Origin: Nitrosomonas communis
GTDB taxonomy: Bacteria; Pseudomonadota; Gammaproteobacteria; Burkholderiales; Nitrosomonadaceae
Assembly: GCF_001007935.1 (NCBI RefSeq)
Contig: NZ_CP011451.1
Location: 1,984,001-2,048,000 of the forward strand
DNA: 64,000 nucleotides
Direction of reading: 5' to 3'
Shown here: positions 10,677 through 20,304 of the stretch, piece after piece
Layout: every line of letters starts with the position of its first letter
How positions within the stretch are numbered: the stretch's first letter is position 1
Translations under genes and position numbers: made by a program
The notes under the pieces: model-generated
Told to the model about the DNA's origin: nothing
Seen by the model: only the letters and a program-made list of their open reading frames with translations
Database searches by the model: none

Positions 10677-11156
10677 TTAGTAAATTATCTTGTCTGATTT
10701 TGCTGACCACTCTGAGAGGACTTTCAGTGCTTTTGGTCTGAGTATTTGTTCCATTGGAATTTTACGCTGTGGCAAATCAGACATGATTTCTTCATAAATA
10801 AATTCATCGTCGAATCCGATTTCGGTGGCGTCGGCCCTGGTGCATGCATAAAATACTTTTTCTGGACGCGCCCAATAGATAGCACCTAGACACATCGGAC
10901 AGGGTTCGCAGGAAGTAAAGATGTAGCACCCATCAAGCCGAAAAGTGCCTAAATGCCAACAAGCATTTCGTATCGCGACAATTTCAGCATGAGCAGTAGG
11001 ATCATTTAAAGAGATGACTTGATTGCTACCTTTTCCAATGATAGTGTTATTTTTGACGATGACACAACCAAACGGCCCACCCTCATTATGGATCACTCCA
11101 TAAGCTGAAAGACTAATGGCTTCCAGCATAAATTGGGCTTGCTGAATTCCCTTCAT
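10677..11156 (-). CDS. guaD: Guanine deaminase (cytidine-deaminase fold)
   Basis: Zinc enzyme that converts guanine to xanthine. The 159-residue protein has the two zinc-site motifs of the CDA fold: HAEIVAI (His and catalytic Glu, about residues 54-57) and SCEPCPMCLGAIYWARP (two Cys, about residues 83-86). The C-terminal GFDDEFIYEEI and the long tail are typical of Bacillus-type GuaD and unlike TadA, which lacks them. I therefore favour GuaD over tRNA adenosine deaminase. The neighbouring apt gene also handles purine bases, consistent with salvage or purine nitrogen use. Confidence 0.88.
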   Translation of the reverse strand: MKGIQQAQFMLEAISLSAYGVIHNEGGPFGCVIVKNNTIIGKGSNQVISLNDPTAHAEIVAIRNACWHLGTFRLDGCYIFTSCEPCPMCLGAIYWARPEKVFYACTRADATEIGFDDEFIYEEIMSDLPQRKIPMEQILRPKALKVLSEWSAKSDKIIY

Positions 11157-11224
11157 GACCTGCTCATTATTTTTTCGCTTAGCTTGCTGTAAGGATCAAT
11201 TTATTTATGCAGCAGAGTATAGTC

Positions 11225-11833
11225 TTACCAATAGCGCACATGCCCGGTGTCAAGGTGAATAAAGTTGGAGTCGGGATAATATCCAACACCACCGACTTTT
11301 AACGATAAAGCTGCTTTTCTCAAATCAGCCAGGGAAAATTCAGGTAATCGAATATCAATTGCCTTGCCTTGCATGTGCAGACTCTGTTTTGCTACGCCAC
11401 TATTATGCAAGGCGAGCATTTTATTAGTCTCAGGCGAGCGATAGCCGGAAACGACCTGAAATTCCTTCTTTGCCCCCATTCGGCTAGACAAAAGCTGCAA
11501 TATGTCGAGTAATCGAAGATCAATAGCATGGGTTCTACCGGTACGATGATCGCGTAAAATTTTTTCGATATCCCTGAGTACGCTAGGGATATAACGCCCT
11601 TTTTCCCAGTAAATAGATTTTACTCTTTCCCCTGTATGTAAATTAAGTAGGGATAATTCTTTAACTGGTTGTTTAATGGATGTTTTTGGCTTGCGTGCAT
11701 AGGCTGCTGGTAACGCTAGCAGTGTACAGGCACTTAACCCTGTTTTAATAAAAAAGCGCCGACTAGCACCTAGCTTTGTTAATTGATGATTATGATTATT
11801 AACTCCTTGTGCAAACACTTTGAGTCCTCCCAT
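11225..11833 (-). CDS. mepK: Peptidoglycan endopeptidase, MepK/YcbK family (DUF882)
   Basis: A 202-residue M15-type metallopeptidase. A twin-arginine signal (SRRFFIKTG followed by a hydrophobic run ending in AYA) occupies about residues 24-47, so export by Tat is likely. The catalytic domain shows HMQGKAIDIRL (zinc His and Asp) and FIHLDTGHVRYW (second His), the family's metal ligands. In E. coli MepK cleaves 3-3 cross-links in peptidoglycan and its gene adjoins an L,D-transpeptidase. The same pairing occurs here: the YkuD-domain gene ends 37 bases upstream on the same strand. That supports a linked role in making and opening 3-3 cross-links. Confidence 0.9.
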   Translation of the reverse strand: MGGLKVFAQGVNNHNHQLTKLGASRRFFIKTGLSACTLLALPAAYARKPKTSIKQPVKELSLLNLHTGERVKSIYWEKGRYIPSVLRDIEKILRDHRTGRTHAIDLRLLDILQLLSSRMGAKKEFQVVSGYRSPETNKMLALHNSGVAKQSLHMQGKAIDIRLPEFSLADLRKAALSLKVGGVGYYPDSNFIHLDTGHVRYW

Positions 11834-11870
11834 AAGATATCAAGGTTATATTTAAACTAGATATGCTCGC

Positions 11871-13613
11871 TTACCAGCGAGCATACTTTAGAATTCGTTT
11901 GTCACGTCCATAAATATCTGATGCGAAATATATATTGTTTGTCTCATCAACCCATGCCGTGAGATAGATTAAATAAATGGGTAAGTGTTTAGATAAATTA
12001 ACCGTAATTGTTTTACCGCTTTCTATTTTGTCACCGATATCAGTCGCTGCATTGGGTTCGTTCAAAATAAACCCAGCTAATTGCAATGGTTTCTCTAACC
12101 GGATACAACCCGAACTAAACATTCGAATATCTTTCTGAAATAATTGCTTAGAAGGTGTATCATGCAAATATATACTGAAACGGTTCGCAAACATAAATTT
12201 TATAGTGCCTAACGCATTCTTCTCTCCTGGCTCCTGCCTTAACACATAAGGAAAATTCTTGCCAACCGCATGCCAGTTAATCAAATCCGAATCAATTTCC
12301 TCGTAATGACCAGCATTGTTTACATAAACTCTAATTTTCTGTGAAGTAAAAAAATTAGAATTGTTTTGTTGTTTAGGTAATAGATCCTGCTGCGCAATAC
12401 TGTTCGGAACATTCCAGTATGGATTCAGGATAAGGTGAGAAATGCGGCTATTGAAGCTGGGTGTTGAGCGATAATCACGCCCTACGATAATGCGCATATT
12501 TAAAACATGCTTCCCATATTCAATCGCAGTCAAACGAAATCCAGCAATATTGACCAATAAATAGCGATCGCCTAATTCTCTTGGCATCCATCGCAAACGT
12601 TCCATATTGATACGTAATTGCCTGATTTTCTGCTCGGGTGTTTTATTTAATGCCGCGCGTGTATTTGGTCCGATCACCCCATCAGCATTCAGTCCATGCT
12701 GTTCCTGAAATATCTTAATCGCGTTTACCAATTCACTATCATACTTTTCGCTTCCGTTTTCACTCGAAACGATATCATAGCTAGAATTGCCGTGCATGGC
12801 AAAAATTTGCGCAATTCGGGAACGGAGTAGCGGAATAATCGCGTGATTCATGTTGGGCCGAATTAAGGGCGTTTCCGGAATCATGGTCCAATTAACGCCA
12901 CGTTTCACTAACTTACGGAGTTTGGCTAAAGCTTGCTTCATCAGCTGATACTCCTGGGTTTTAGGAGGTAAATCTGCCAGAGATGATTTTAAATTTCCAG
13001 AAGTAATAGCCTTTTGCAAATAAGCTGCTGGATCGAATTTTGGCTGCCGAATATGCCAATCCGGGTCAACTTCTGATGCTATCAGGCGACCTCTACGTAA
13101 ATCTCGAGCAAGCATCAAAATTGATTGAGTAGTGCGCAATTCGAGTTCAAGTAGAAGAGAATACTCGCTGCTTTGTTTGCGTAAGTGCAATAGTTGTTCA
13201 AGCTGATAATCTTTGCTATCTAAACCTTCCTGTTCGGCAGTTGCAATAAATGCTATAGCTATATCAAGTTCAGGTGATAATTTGTCATTCTGTATCCAGG
13301 CCGGTCGATAACCGCGCATCGCATAAAAATGTTTTAAAATAGCTACATCAATCTCATTCGACACCGAAGAAGAATTGTTGAGCTGGTTTTGCAATGCTTC
13401 CGCATTAATTGAAGAGAGATTCTTAGCCGTTGCGGGGAGTAAACAAAATATCCCAATAGTAAAGAAGACTACTTGAAGTACTCGAATTTTAGTAAGTTGA
13501 GATATCTTTATAATGTGGAAATAAAAAAAACTCCTTTTACTTTCTAATAGACTGCTCATGAAATAACGATAAAATGACTTGCACCCATTTATATTAACCC
13601 GGCTTTTTACCAT
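11871..13613 (-). CDS. ldtD: L,D-transpeptidase, YcbB/LdtD family
   Basis: Periplasmic enzyme forming 3-3 cross-links between peptidoglycan stems. The 580-residue frame contains an N-terminal helical scaffold domain, a peptidoglycan-binding domain (FQEQHGLNADGVIGPNTRAAL, about residues 293-315), and a YkuD catalytic domain ending in SSGCIRLEKP, whose Cys is the nucleophile. A hydrophobic signal near residues 48-63 (VVFFTIGIFCLLPATA) is preceded by an unusually long, basic N-region. An internal Met at residue 19 may therefore be the true start. It lies directly upstream of mepK. Confidence 0.9.
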   Translation of the reverse strand: MVKSRVNINGCKSFYRYFMSSLLESKRSFFYFHIIKISQLTKIRVLQVVFFTIGIFCLLPATAKNLSSINAEALQNQLNNSSSVSNEIDVAILKHFYAMRGYRPAWIQNDKLSPELDIAIAFIATAEQEGLDSKDYQLEQLLHLRKQSSEYSLLLELELRTTQSILMLARDLRRGRLIASEVDPDWHIRQPKFDPAAYLQKAITSGNLKSSLADLPPKTQEYQLMKQALAKLRKLVKRGVNWTMIPETPLIRPNMNHAIIPLLRSRIAQIFAMHGNSSYDIVSSENGSEKYDSELVNAIKIFQEQHGLNADGVIGPNTRAALNKTPEQKIRQLRINMERLRWMPRELGDRYLLVNIAGFRLTAIEYGKHVLNMRIIVGRDYRSTPSFNSRISHLILNPYWNVPNSIAQQDLLPKQQNNSNFFTSQKIRVYVNNAGHYEEIDSDLINWHAVGKNFPYVLRQEPGEKNALGTIKFMFANRFSIYLHDTPSKQLFQKDIRMFSSGCIRLEKPLQLAGFILNEPNAATDIGDKIESGKTITVNLSKHLPIYLIYLTAWVDETNNIYFASDIYGRDKRILKYARW

Positions 13614-13691
13614 AAATCGACCAAAATTCCTAAAAAAGAGCTGATATATTTTGAGCTTAATGAGAAGATTAAAAAAAACGAAGGTAAATCA

Positions 13692-13715
13692 TTACCCCTA
13701 AAATATAGGGGGTAA
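13692..13715. promoter_or_regulatory. Palindrome TTACCCC...GGGGTAA between divergent genes
   Basis: A perfect 7-base inverted repeat (TTACCCC at 13692-13698, GGGGTAA at 13709-13715) lies in the 212-base region between the L,D-transpeptidase and the small membrane protein gene. It could be an operator. The bound regulator is unknown, and its spacing differs from that of the CsoR-like site upstream of copA. Confidence 0.3.
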
Positions 13716-13825
13716 AGCGTTATAACTCGATTATTGATCCTAATGGTACTGTTACATAAAGTTAAATATTAACTGTAAGATAAAAATCTTCTTATCTAGA
13801 TAAAATAAAGGGTATTCGGAAAATC

Positions 13826-14158
13826 ATGAATATTAATAAATGGACTGATGAAGAGCTTTCTTCAACGCGCGATAAGCTCGATGCGTGGTGCCTCAAGCAT
13901 GCCACCCCAAGCTGGGGAAATCGAATGTGGTTATTAACTGCGCTACTCGGAGCCGTGGCAATTTCAACAGGGGTGGTATTTATTTTTTTTGATGGTATTA
14001 GCGCGATGAGTATTATTTTGATCATCCTTGGTGGGATCACTTGCTACAGCTGGTACAGAAGTGAAAAGCAGCGCAAGATCAACATGAATTTCCTTGAGGA
14101 AATTAAGGTGGAAATCGCGCGTAGGGCTAAACGTAAAAATGAGAAACCAGTAAGTTAA
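13826..14158 (+). CDS. Small two-span membrane protein, function unknown
   Basis: A 110-residue protein with two hydrophobic segments: residues about 35-54 (LLTALLGAVAISTGVVFIFF) and about 59-74 (MSIILIILGGITCYSWY). A charged N-terminal helix precedes them and a Lys/Arg-rich tail follows. The hairpin topology with both ends in the cytoplasm is inferred. No family recognised. It is divergent from the L,D-transpeptidase gene and convergent with the PPK2 gene, so it is probably monocistronic. Confidence 0.7.
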   Translation: MNINKWTDEELSSTRDKLDAWCLKHATPSWGNRMWLLTALLGAVAISTGVVFIFFDGISAMSIILIILGGITCYSWYRSEKQRKINMNFLEEIKVEIARRAKRKNEKPVS

Positions 14159-14195
14159 ATTTTATTTGCACTATATTTTTTTACATGCTATTAGT

Positions 14196-14232
14196 AGCAA
14201 TTCTCTGCTAAATACTTTATCAGAGAATTGCT
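14196..14232. terminator. Hairpin between convergent genes
   Basis: GCAATTCTCTG (14197-14207) and CAGAGAATTGC (14221-14231) form a perfect 11-bp stem with a 13-base loop, located between the converging stops of the membrane protein and the PPK2 gene. The minus-strand side is followed, after some ten bases, by a T/A-rich tract. It is probably a bidirectional terminator or mRNA-end stabiliser. Confidence 0.5.
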
Positions 14233-14400
14233 GAGAATGAAGTCCTATTAATTCTAATGTAGCGGTTAACACAGAAGAAATTGATTGCTTTAATGTCCTT
14301 ATTCAGTTTGTCTGAGAGCAGCATGGTCTGGTAGGGGTAAGCACCTGTTTTATGAATGAGACTAACGGTTAGTTGTGTGGTTCTCTACTCAATTAATAAA

Positions 14401-15279
14401 TTATTCCTTTTCCAAAGCCTCCCTGATTTCTGCTAATTCTTTCCGATGAGCTTCAGTCGCAATAGGGTAGTTCATTTGGAGCGTTTTCATTGTTTCCGTT
14501 ACAATTTTAGATACAAGCAGTTGGGCATTAAGTTTGTCATCTGCCGGTACAATATACCAGGGTGAATGCTCTGTACTGGTAGCGCTCAGACATTCAGCAT
14601 AGGCTGTTTGAAAAGCTTCCCAATGTTGGCGGGCTTCTATATCAGCACGGCTGATTTTCCAGTTCTTTTTTGGCTCATCAATGCGTTCAAGCAAGCGCTG
14701 CCGTTGTTCTTCTTTTGATAAATGAAGGAAAATTTTGACAGTGCGGGTGCCATTGCGATGTAAGTGGCTTTCTAGGTTGACAATATCCTGGAAACGTTCT
14801 TGCCAGAATTTTGTTGGGTCGAGAAGCTCCATGGGTAAATGTTGCTGCTCCAATAACCCTGGGATAACGCGGACTGCAGTGACTTCTTCGTAGTAAGACC
14901 GATCAAAAATACCAATACGCCCTCTTTCAGGAAGGCGATTGTTGCTTCGCCATAGAAAATCATGATCAAGATCCTCTGCGCTGGGTTGTTGAAAGCTGTA
15001 TACTTGGCACCCTTGTGGATTGATGCCCGTCATGACGTGCTTGATAATGCTTCCCTTGCCTGCTGAATCAATGCCTTGAAGAATGAGTAATAGAGCATAG
15101 CGATTGTGCGCATAAAGTATATCTTGGAGCGCACCTAGTTCTTCATGTAATTCATTTAAAAGCTCTTGGTGCTTCTTTTTGGACGAATAGAGTGGTTTAA
15201 TGCTGGTTGTCCAATCGGCTAAATTTACCTGTGTGTTTGGGTCAACCTTCAACTTGGTAAGTTTTGAATTAAGCGCCAT
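14401..15279 (-). CDS. ppk2: Polyphosphate kinase 2 family phosphotransferase
   Basis: Transfers phosphate between polyphosphate and nucleotides. The 292-residue protein has the PPK2 P-loop GIDSAGKGSIIKHV (about residues 69-82), the lid/Walker B region IFDRSYYEEV (about 124-133), and the N-terminal FKVDP-type lead (KVDPNTQVNLADW). The arrangement is like the compact PPK2 enzymes that phosphorylate AMP or ADP with polyphosphate, but the exact class and substrate cannot be settled by eye. The family acts in the cytoplasm. Single gene, with the hairpin at 14196 likely ending its transcript. Confidence 0.88.
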   Translation of the reverse strand: MALNSKLTKLKVDPNTQVNLADWTTSIKPLYSSKKKHQELLNELHEELGALQDILYAHNRYALLLILQGIDSAGKGSIIKHVMTGINPQGCQVYSFQQPSAEDLDHDFLWRSNNRLPERGRIGIFDRSYYEEVTAVRVIPGLLEQQHLPMELLDPTKFWQERFQDIVNLESHLHRNGTRTVKIFLHLSKEEQRQRLLERIDEPKKNWKISRADIEARQHWEAFQTAYAECLSATSTEHSPWYIVPADDKLNAQLLVSKIVTETMKTLQMNYPIATEAHRKELAEIREALEKE

Positions 15280-15432
15280 GTTAACTCCTGTAACAAATTC
15301 CCCATTTGAAGCTGCTTCTGGAAGTTACTTGATCAATCGAATTGAGGCATTCGCATGTTGTATCTGATTATTAAGATTACCTGCTATGCGATCAATAAAT
15401 CAATAAGGTAGAGATATTCTTTGTTTGTTCGA

Positions 15433-15618
15433 TCAATCTAATACAGAAATCCGGTGATTGATTGTTATAACGATTGAACCGATAGCAATAAAAGTTAGGC
15501 CACATATCATCAGAACTCGTGGCCAGTCAAGCTTAGTGGGAAAATGCTCATGCACAAAATGACTGATAGGCTGGTATAAGGGAGCATGAACAATGTCCAG
15601 TCGGGTCAGCAGTAACAT
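15433..15618 (-). CDS. Possible small membrane protein
   Basis: A 61-residue frame with one clear transmembrane segment (VLMICGLTFIAIGSIVITI, about residues 35-53) and a His-rich N-terminal half. No ribosome binding site is evident and an in-frame stop directly precedes the ATG. It lies just left of the IS110 element, so it could be a real small gene or a remnant. No family recognised. Confidence 0.3.
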   Translation of the reverse strand: MLLLTRLDIVHAPLYQPISHFVHEHFPTKLDWPRVLMICGLTFIAIGSIVITINHRISVLD

Positions 15619-15689
15619 TCAACTTTTTGCGCTCGTATAGATATAAATAATAAGTGTGGGAATATCCCAATAGGTTCAAACGAAGTACT

Positions 15690-15977
15690 GTGAGAAGACA
15701 AGTTTGCGCCTATTTGCTTTTTAGCGTAGTAATCCGCTAGAGGCGGCAAGGCGCGCAGAAGAAACAAGCGGCGTCAGAGCTTGAGGAGTAAAGTTGGAAT
15801 GTCGCGCTGGAGAAGACCGACACATCACTGGTGCTAATCCGCCCGTTTTTTAGCGTGGTCATGGGTCACGTCGGCGACATTGGTGAGTCCGTGGCAACGG
15901 ACATCCCGTTTGAAAGAGTGAGTACAACGACGTACCTGAACCAGCGCGACATTCCAATAGAGATAATGGAGGATGTC
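15690..15977 (+). ncRNA. Candidate bridge-RNA region of the IS110 element
   Basis: IS110-group transposases are guided by a bridge RNA made from the non-coding end upstream of the gene. Here that region has strong local folding, for example GTCCGT/ACGGAC with a 4-base loop (15887-15902) and CCGC/GCGG (15743-15754). The RNA ends and the donor and target loops were not assigned. This is inference from family knowledge and position. Confidence 0.4.
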
Positions 15978-17309
15978 ATGGCAAAGTTCAAGCGAAGTAA
16001 ATTGGAGTTAATCCATCCGAATGCAGCGGGGATTGATATTGGCTCTGCGAGCCATTTTGTGGCGGTACCGCCGGATCGAGATAACAAGCCGGTAAGGGAA
16101 TTCAAGAGTTTCACCGCAGACCTGAATGGTTTAGCGGACTGGTTAGAGGCCTGTGAAATTGACACTGTGGCAATGGAATCGACGGGGGTATACTGGATTC
16201 CACTGTATGAACTTTTGGAGTCGCGCGGGCTGACTGTGTATCTAGTAAATGCGCGGCACGTTAGAAATGTTTCTGGCTGGAAGTCGGATGTACTGGACTG
16301 CCAATGGTTACAGCAACTGATGAGCTTTGGGTTGTTGTCTGGCGCATTCCGTCCGAAAGATGAGATATGTGCACTACGAGCCATATCTCGTCAACGCGAT
16401 ATGCTGATCCGTTATCAGGCGCGACATGTGCAACATATGCAAAAGGCTCTGGCGCAAATGAACATACAATTGGCGAACGTGATTTCGGATATTGTGGGCG
16501 AAACCGGTCAAAAGATCGTTCGTGCCATCATTACTGGTGAGAGAGATGGGCACATCCTGGCGAATCTCAAGAGCAATCGCATCCGGGCTGGCAAAGACGA
16601 GATTGAGAAATCGTTAGTCGGGAATTGGCGGGAAGAACACCTGTTTGCACTCAAGCAAGCGATGTCACTCTATGACGCCTACAGCGAACGACTCACCGAA
16701 TGTGACCGGCAGCTTGAAACCATGCTGGCGGCACTTCAGGTGCACAAGGTAGAGATCTGCCAGAAGAAGCGCCGCTCCAATGTCAAGAACGCTCCCAAAT
16801 TTGATTTACGTGCCCATCTGATTGGCATGTGTGGGGTTGATTTGACGCGAATTGACGGCATCGAAGTGACGATTGCGATGAAAGTCCTGAGTGAAGTGGG
16901 CGCTGACATGAGCAGGTTCAAGAGTGCGAAGCAGTTTGCCTCGTGGCTTGGGTTGTGTCCTGGAACAAAGATATCGGGCGGAAAAGTGCTATCGGGGGCA
17001 AGCAAGCGCACAGCGAACCGTGCGGCTCAGGCACTGCGCATGGCGGCAGTTTCATTGAAATCCAGCCAGTCTGCACTGGGTGCCTATTACAGAAGATTAT
17101 GTGGCAGACTCGACAAGGCAAAGGCAATCACAGCGACAGCACACAAACTGGCGCGCTTGATCTACACGATGCTAACGAAAGGAACCGAGTACGTCGATAA
17201 AGGGCAGGAGTACTATGAGGAGCGATATCGTCAACGCGTGTTGCATCATCTGACTGTTCGCGCTCGGAAGCTGGGGTTTAATCTTACCCCTGTTCCTGAG
17301 GCTACTTAA
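15978..17309 (+). CDS. IS110-family transposase
   Basis: The chosen start at 15978 is preceded by GGAGG with a 5-base gap and begins MAKFKRSKLELIHPNAAGID, giving 443 residues; an upstream in-frame extension would run into the non-coding end. The N-terminal RuvC-like DEDD domain shows GIDIGSASHFVAV (first Asp), AMESTGVYWIPLYELL (Glu), and DVLDCQWLQQL (later Asp). The C-terminal domain, with the catalytic Ser expected of IS110, covers about residues 310-400 (DGIEVTIAMKVLSEVG, FASWLGLCPG). It appears intact. It lies between a PPK2 gene and the copper operon, and does not interrupt either. Confidence 0.93.
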   Translation: MAKFKRSKLELIHPNAAGIDIGSASHFVAVPPDRDNKPVREFKSFTADLNGLADWLEACEIDTVAMESTGVYWIPLYELLESRGLTVYLVNARHVRNVSGWKSDVLDCQWLQQLMSFGLLSGAFRPKDEICALRAISRQRDMLIRYQARHVQHMQKALAQMNIQLANVISDIVGETGQKIVRAIITGERDGHILANLKSNRIRAGKDEIEKSLVGNWREEHLFALKQAMSLYDAYSERLTECDRQLETMLAALQVHKVEICQKKRRSNVKNAPKFDLRAHLIGMCGVDLTRIDGIEVTIAMKVLSEVGADMSRFKSAKQFASWLGLCPGTKISGGKVLSGASKRTANRAAQALRMAAVSLKSSQSALGAYYRRLCGRLDKAKAITATAHKLARLIYTMLTKGTEYVDKGQEYYEERYRQRVLHHLTVRARKLGFNLTPVPEAT

Positions 17310-17360
17310 TATTTGCTGTAAAACCATTGTGTTACATTTGTTTCTTGAAAGTTGCTATTA

Positions 17361-17394
17361 ATAAACCACTTTTCCGTATAGATGGTTTTTATTT
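17361..17394 (+). terminator. Hairpin followed by T-rich run
   Basis: AATAAACCA and TGGTTTTTATT can pair (stem near 17361-17368 and 17383-17391), followed by TTTTT, about 55 bases beyond the IS110 transposase stop. It would insulate the copper operon downstream. Confidence 0.4.
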
Positions 17395-17584
17395 TTTGGT
17401 ATTTCATTTTCTATTTAATCTTATGATTGAGTTAAGGTTTGCTTTAAAAAAATTGTTGAATCATGCAAAGCAATCTTATTGAACAAAAAATAAGCTACCA
17501 ACAAAAACAGGGGTAAAAAAGCAGAAATAAACCGTTTGTCAGTTCCTTCCTTATTCATTCTTTTATTGCTGATCTCAAAGTATA

Positions 17585-17613
17585 TTGACATATACCCATA
17601 TGGGGTATACGAT
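17585..17613 (+). promoter_or_regulatory. copA promoter with CsoR-like operator
   Basis: TTGACA (17585-17590), a 17-base spacer and TACGAT (17608-17613) form a good sigma-70 promoter. The spacer is almost entirely the palindrome TATACCCATATGGGGTATA (17591-17609), which matches the TACCC/GGGTA form of CsoR operators. A CsoR-family gene ends the operon. Repressor binding here would block RNA polymerase, with copper releasing it. Confidence 0.8.
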
Positions 17614-17649
17614 GAATTTATTTTTGTAATAAAAGTGAGGAGGATCAAG

Positions 17650-20058
17650 GTGAGTACACTTCTTACGCATAGACACATTGAGTTACCAATAGAAGGGATG
17701 ACTTGTGCAGCCTGTGCGGCGCGAATTGAAAAGAATCTCAACAGGTTACCGGGTGTGCAGGCAGCAGTAAATTTTGCCAGCGAGAAAGCGGTGATAGAGT
17801 TTGATGATACTGCCACACATGCTGAAGATCTGATTCACTCAATTGAAAAAGCTGGTTTTCATGTTATTCCTCCGACTGTACAACTGCGAATCAGCGGCAT
17901 GACATGTGCAGCATGCAGTGGGCGCATTGAACAAGCGTTGAATAAAATCCCTGGAGTTACAGCTACTGTTAATCTGGCGACAGAAGTTGCTCATGTCCAA
18001 TTCAACCCGGCTGCAGCAACCGTGAATGATTTGATTGCGGCTGTCGCCAAGGCAGGCTATAGTGCGAGTGAGATCAGCGAAGCAAGCCGTAATGAAGAGA
18101 AAGCCAGGCGGCTGGCAGCTTATCAGGCAGAGCTCCGTATCTTTTGGTTATCCGCTGCACTGACCTTACCATTTTTACTGCAAATGGGTGTGATGTTAAC
18201 GGATCATGTTGATTTGCTGCCACGCTGGCTACAGTGGTTATTGGCAACACCTGTCCAGTTCTGGGTGGGGAGACGTTTTTATGTGGGTGCTTGGCATGCC
18301 TTACGCGGTGGTGGAGCGAATATGGATGTATTGATCGCTTTGGGCACTAGCATGGCTTATTTCTTCAGTGCAGTCGTTACGCTGTTCTCGCTGGACCAAC
18401 ACGTTTATTTCGAGGCGAGTGTCGCCATTATTACTTTGGTGCTATTAGGTAAGTTAATGGAAGCCCGCGCCAAAAGCAAAACTTCTGCCGCCATTGAGGA
18501 GTTGATTAAGCTACAACCTAAAACCGCACGAGTTGAGCGAGAGGGTGAAATTATCGAAGTTGATGTCGATACACTTAAAGTAGGTGACGTTTTTATTGTG
18601 CGGCCCGGCGAGAATTTACCTGTTGATGGGGTTGTCATTGAAGGTATATCCAGTGTGAATGAAGCCATGTTAACGGGAGAGAGTCTGCCGGTAGCTAAGC
18701 AGGTCGGTGCCAAAGTGTTTGCAGCCACTCAGAATCAACAAGGATTATTGAAATGCCGAGCTACCAGTGTGGGGGAGCATACGCAGCTTGCCGCCATTAT
18801 TCGGCTAGTAGAGGAAGCACAGGGTTCCAAGGCGCCGATCCAGCGCATGGCCGACACCATTTCAGGGATATTTGTGCCGGTAGTAGTCGTCATCAGTATC
18901 CTGACTTTGGCATTAACGTGGTGGTTGACAGGAAATTTCGTATTGTCGCTGATCAATGCAGTGGCAGTACTAGTTATTGCATGCCCATGTGCACTAGGGT
19001 TAGCCACACCCACAGCCATTATGGTAGGCACCGGGCGTGGTGCTCAAATGGGTGTTCTTGTGAAAAATGCTGCCGCACTCGAGCATGCGGAAAAAATTCA
19101 AGTATTAGTCGTAGATAAGACAGGCACTCTTACGGAAGGGAGACCTGTTGTGACCGACGTCATTCCGGTAGGCTCAATCACTGAACAAGCATTATTACAG
19201 ACCGCCGCTACCTTGGAACAAGGTTCAGAGCATCCACTTGCAAAAGCCGTGCTCGAGTACACAGCCGGCAGGGCTATACGGCCTCAGACGATGAGTAATT
19301 TTACATCCGTGACTGGAAGTGGCGTCAAGGCTCAGATCGGTGACACTGAATTTTTATTGGGCTCGCCAAAATTTCTGCGAGCGCATGGCGTACCCATGGA
19401 CCCCTCTCATTTGGCAGTGCTTCAGGCTGAAAGCAAAACCGTGATTGGAGTGGCTGCTCAGTCCGAAGAAACCTATCAGATGCTGGGATATCTTGCGATT
19501 GCCGATCGGTTACGCAGTACCTCAGCGCAGGCGGTTAGGCGATTACAGGCAATGGGTGTTGAAGTTATCATGTTGACTGGTGATAATGCTGAAACCGCTG
19601 CTGCCATTGCCAAACAAGCAGGCATTAACCATTATCGCGCCGAAGTGTTGCCCCAAGACAAAGCAGCCGAAGTGGCCAAAATAAAAGCACGTGGACAATT
19701 TACCGGTATGGTGGGGGACGGAATTAACGATGCCCCTGCGCTGGCTGCGGCTGATGTGAGTTTTGCCATTGGCGCGGGCTCTGATGTGGCGATTGAAGCA
19801 GCGGACATTACGTTGATGCATAATGATTTGATGAGCGTGGCTGATGCCATTGCGCTTTCCCGTGCGACTTTGAGCAAGATCCGCCAGAATCTGTTCTTTG
19901 CTTTTATCTACAATGTGCTCGGTATTCCCTTGGCTGCCATTGGCATGCTTAACCCGATCATCGCAGGCGCTGCAATGGCGATGAGTTCGGTATCGGTTGT
20001 TAGTAATTCACTGCTGCTTAAGCGATGGCAGCCAGACACACAGATTAACTCATATTAA
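17650..20058 (+). CDS. copA: Copper-exporting P1B-type ATPase
   Basis: Inner-membrane pump that exports Cu(I) with ATP. The start is GTG at 17650, which has GAGGAGG just upstream; the longer in-frame extension would place the promoter inside the gene. The 802-residue protein has two N-terminal metal-binding domains, each with GMTCAAC (about residues 18 and 84), then transmembrane helices with the CPC motif ([13 protein letters not shown]), TGES in the actuator domain, DKTGTLTEG in the phosphorylation domain, and [10 protein letters not shown] near the C-terminus. It heads a tight copA-copZ-csoR cluster (gaps 14 and 22 bases), so the pump, chaperone and sensor are made together. Confidence 0.96.
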   Translation: MSTLLTHRHIELPIEGMTCAACAARIEKNLNRLPGVQAAVNFASEKAVIEFDDTATHAEDLIHSIEKAGFHVIPPTVQLRISGMTCAACSGRIEQALNKIPGVTATVNLATEVAHVQFNPAAATVNDLIAAVAKAGYSASEISEASRNEEKARRLAAYQAELRIFWLSAALTLPFLLQMGVMLTDHVDLLPRWLQWLLATPVQFWVGRRFYVGAWHALRGGGANMDVLIALGTSMAYFFSAVVTLFSLDQHVYFEASVAIITLVLLGKLMEARAKSKTSAAIEELIKLQPKTARVEREGEIIEVDVDTLKVGDVFIVRPGENLPVDGVVIEGISSVNEAMLTGESLPVAKQVGAKVFAATQNQQGLLKCRATSVGEHTQLAAIIRLVEEAQGSKAPIQRMADTISGIFVPVVVVISILTLALTWWLTGNFVLSLINAVAVLVIACPCALGLATPTAIMVGTGRGAQMGVLVKNAAALEHAEKIQVLVVDKTGTLTEGRPVVTDVIPVGSITEQALLQTAATLEQGSEHPLAKAVLEYTAGRAIRPQTMSNFTSVTGSGVKAQIGDTEFLLGSPKFLRAHGVPMDPSHLAVLQAESKTVIGVAAQSEETYQMLGYLAIADRLRSTSAQAVRRLQAMGVEVIMLTGDNAETAAAIAKQAGINHYRAEVLPQDKAAEVAKIKARGQFTGMVGDGINDAPALAAADVSFAIGAGSDVAIEAADITLMHNDLMSVADAIALSRATLSKIRQNLFFAFIYNVLGIPLAAIGMLNPIIAGAAMAMSSVSVVSNSLLLKRWQPDTQINSY

Positions 20059-20072
20059 AGAGGAACCATTAA

Positions 20073-20282
20073 ATGCAAACATCCATCATCCCTATCAAGG
20101 GCATGACCTGTATGGGTTGTGTCAGAAGTATTAAAAATGTGCTGGAACAGATTCCTGGCGTGATGAGTACCGAAGTTTCACTGGAGGATGCACAGGTTAC
20201 CATTCAGTATGATGCAGCAATTACCGGGATCGATCAGTTTAAACAAGCCATCGAGGAAGCAGGTTTTGAAGCCTTTATCTAA
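20073..20282 (+). CDS. copZ: Copper chaperone (heavy-metal-associated domain)
   Basis: A 69-residue single HMA domain with the metal-binding GMTCMGC motif (Cys at about residues 13 and 16). It is expected to carry Cu(I) in the cytoplasm to the CopA N-terminal domains, which have the same fold. It lies 14 bases after copA with AAAGAGGAA as ribosome binding site. An unrelated metal specificity is possible from the motif alone, but the neighbours make copper likely. Confidence 0.92.
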   Translation: MQTSIIPIKGMTCMGCVRSIKNVLEQIPGVMSTEVSLEDAQVTIQYDAAITGIDQFKQAIEEAGFEAFI

Positions 20283-20304
20283 TAATAAAAGAGAGTTATG
20301 CCAC

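Larger units (their letters stand above)
15690..17340 (+). mobile_element. IS110-family element (ends not resolved)
   Basis: A complete DEDD-type transposase gene is preceded by about 280 bases of GC-richer, structured non-coding DNA, unlike the AT-rich flanks. IS110 elements normally lack terminal inverted repeats and clear target duplications, so I could not fix the ends. The limits given are approximate, taken from the composition change. Confidence 0.7.

Noticed and set aside
15866..16384. Minus-strand open frame of 172 codons
   Set aside because: It is antisense to the IS110 transposase, which has recognisable catalytic motifs.
17536..17649. Upstream extension of copA (38 codons)
   Set aside because: It would place the -35/-10 promoter and operator inside the coding region. 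The GTG at 17650 has a strong ribosome binding site and the normal CopA start.
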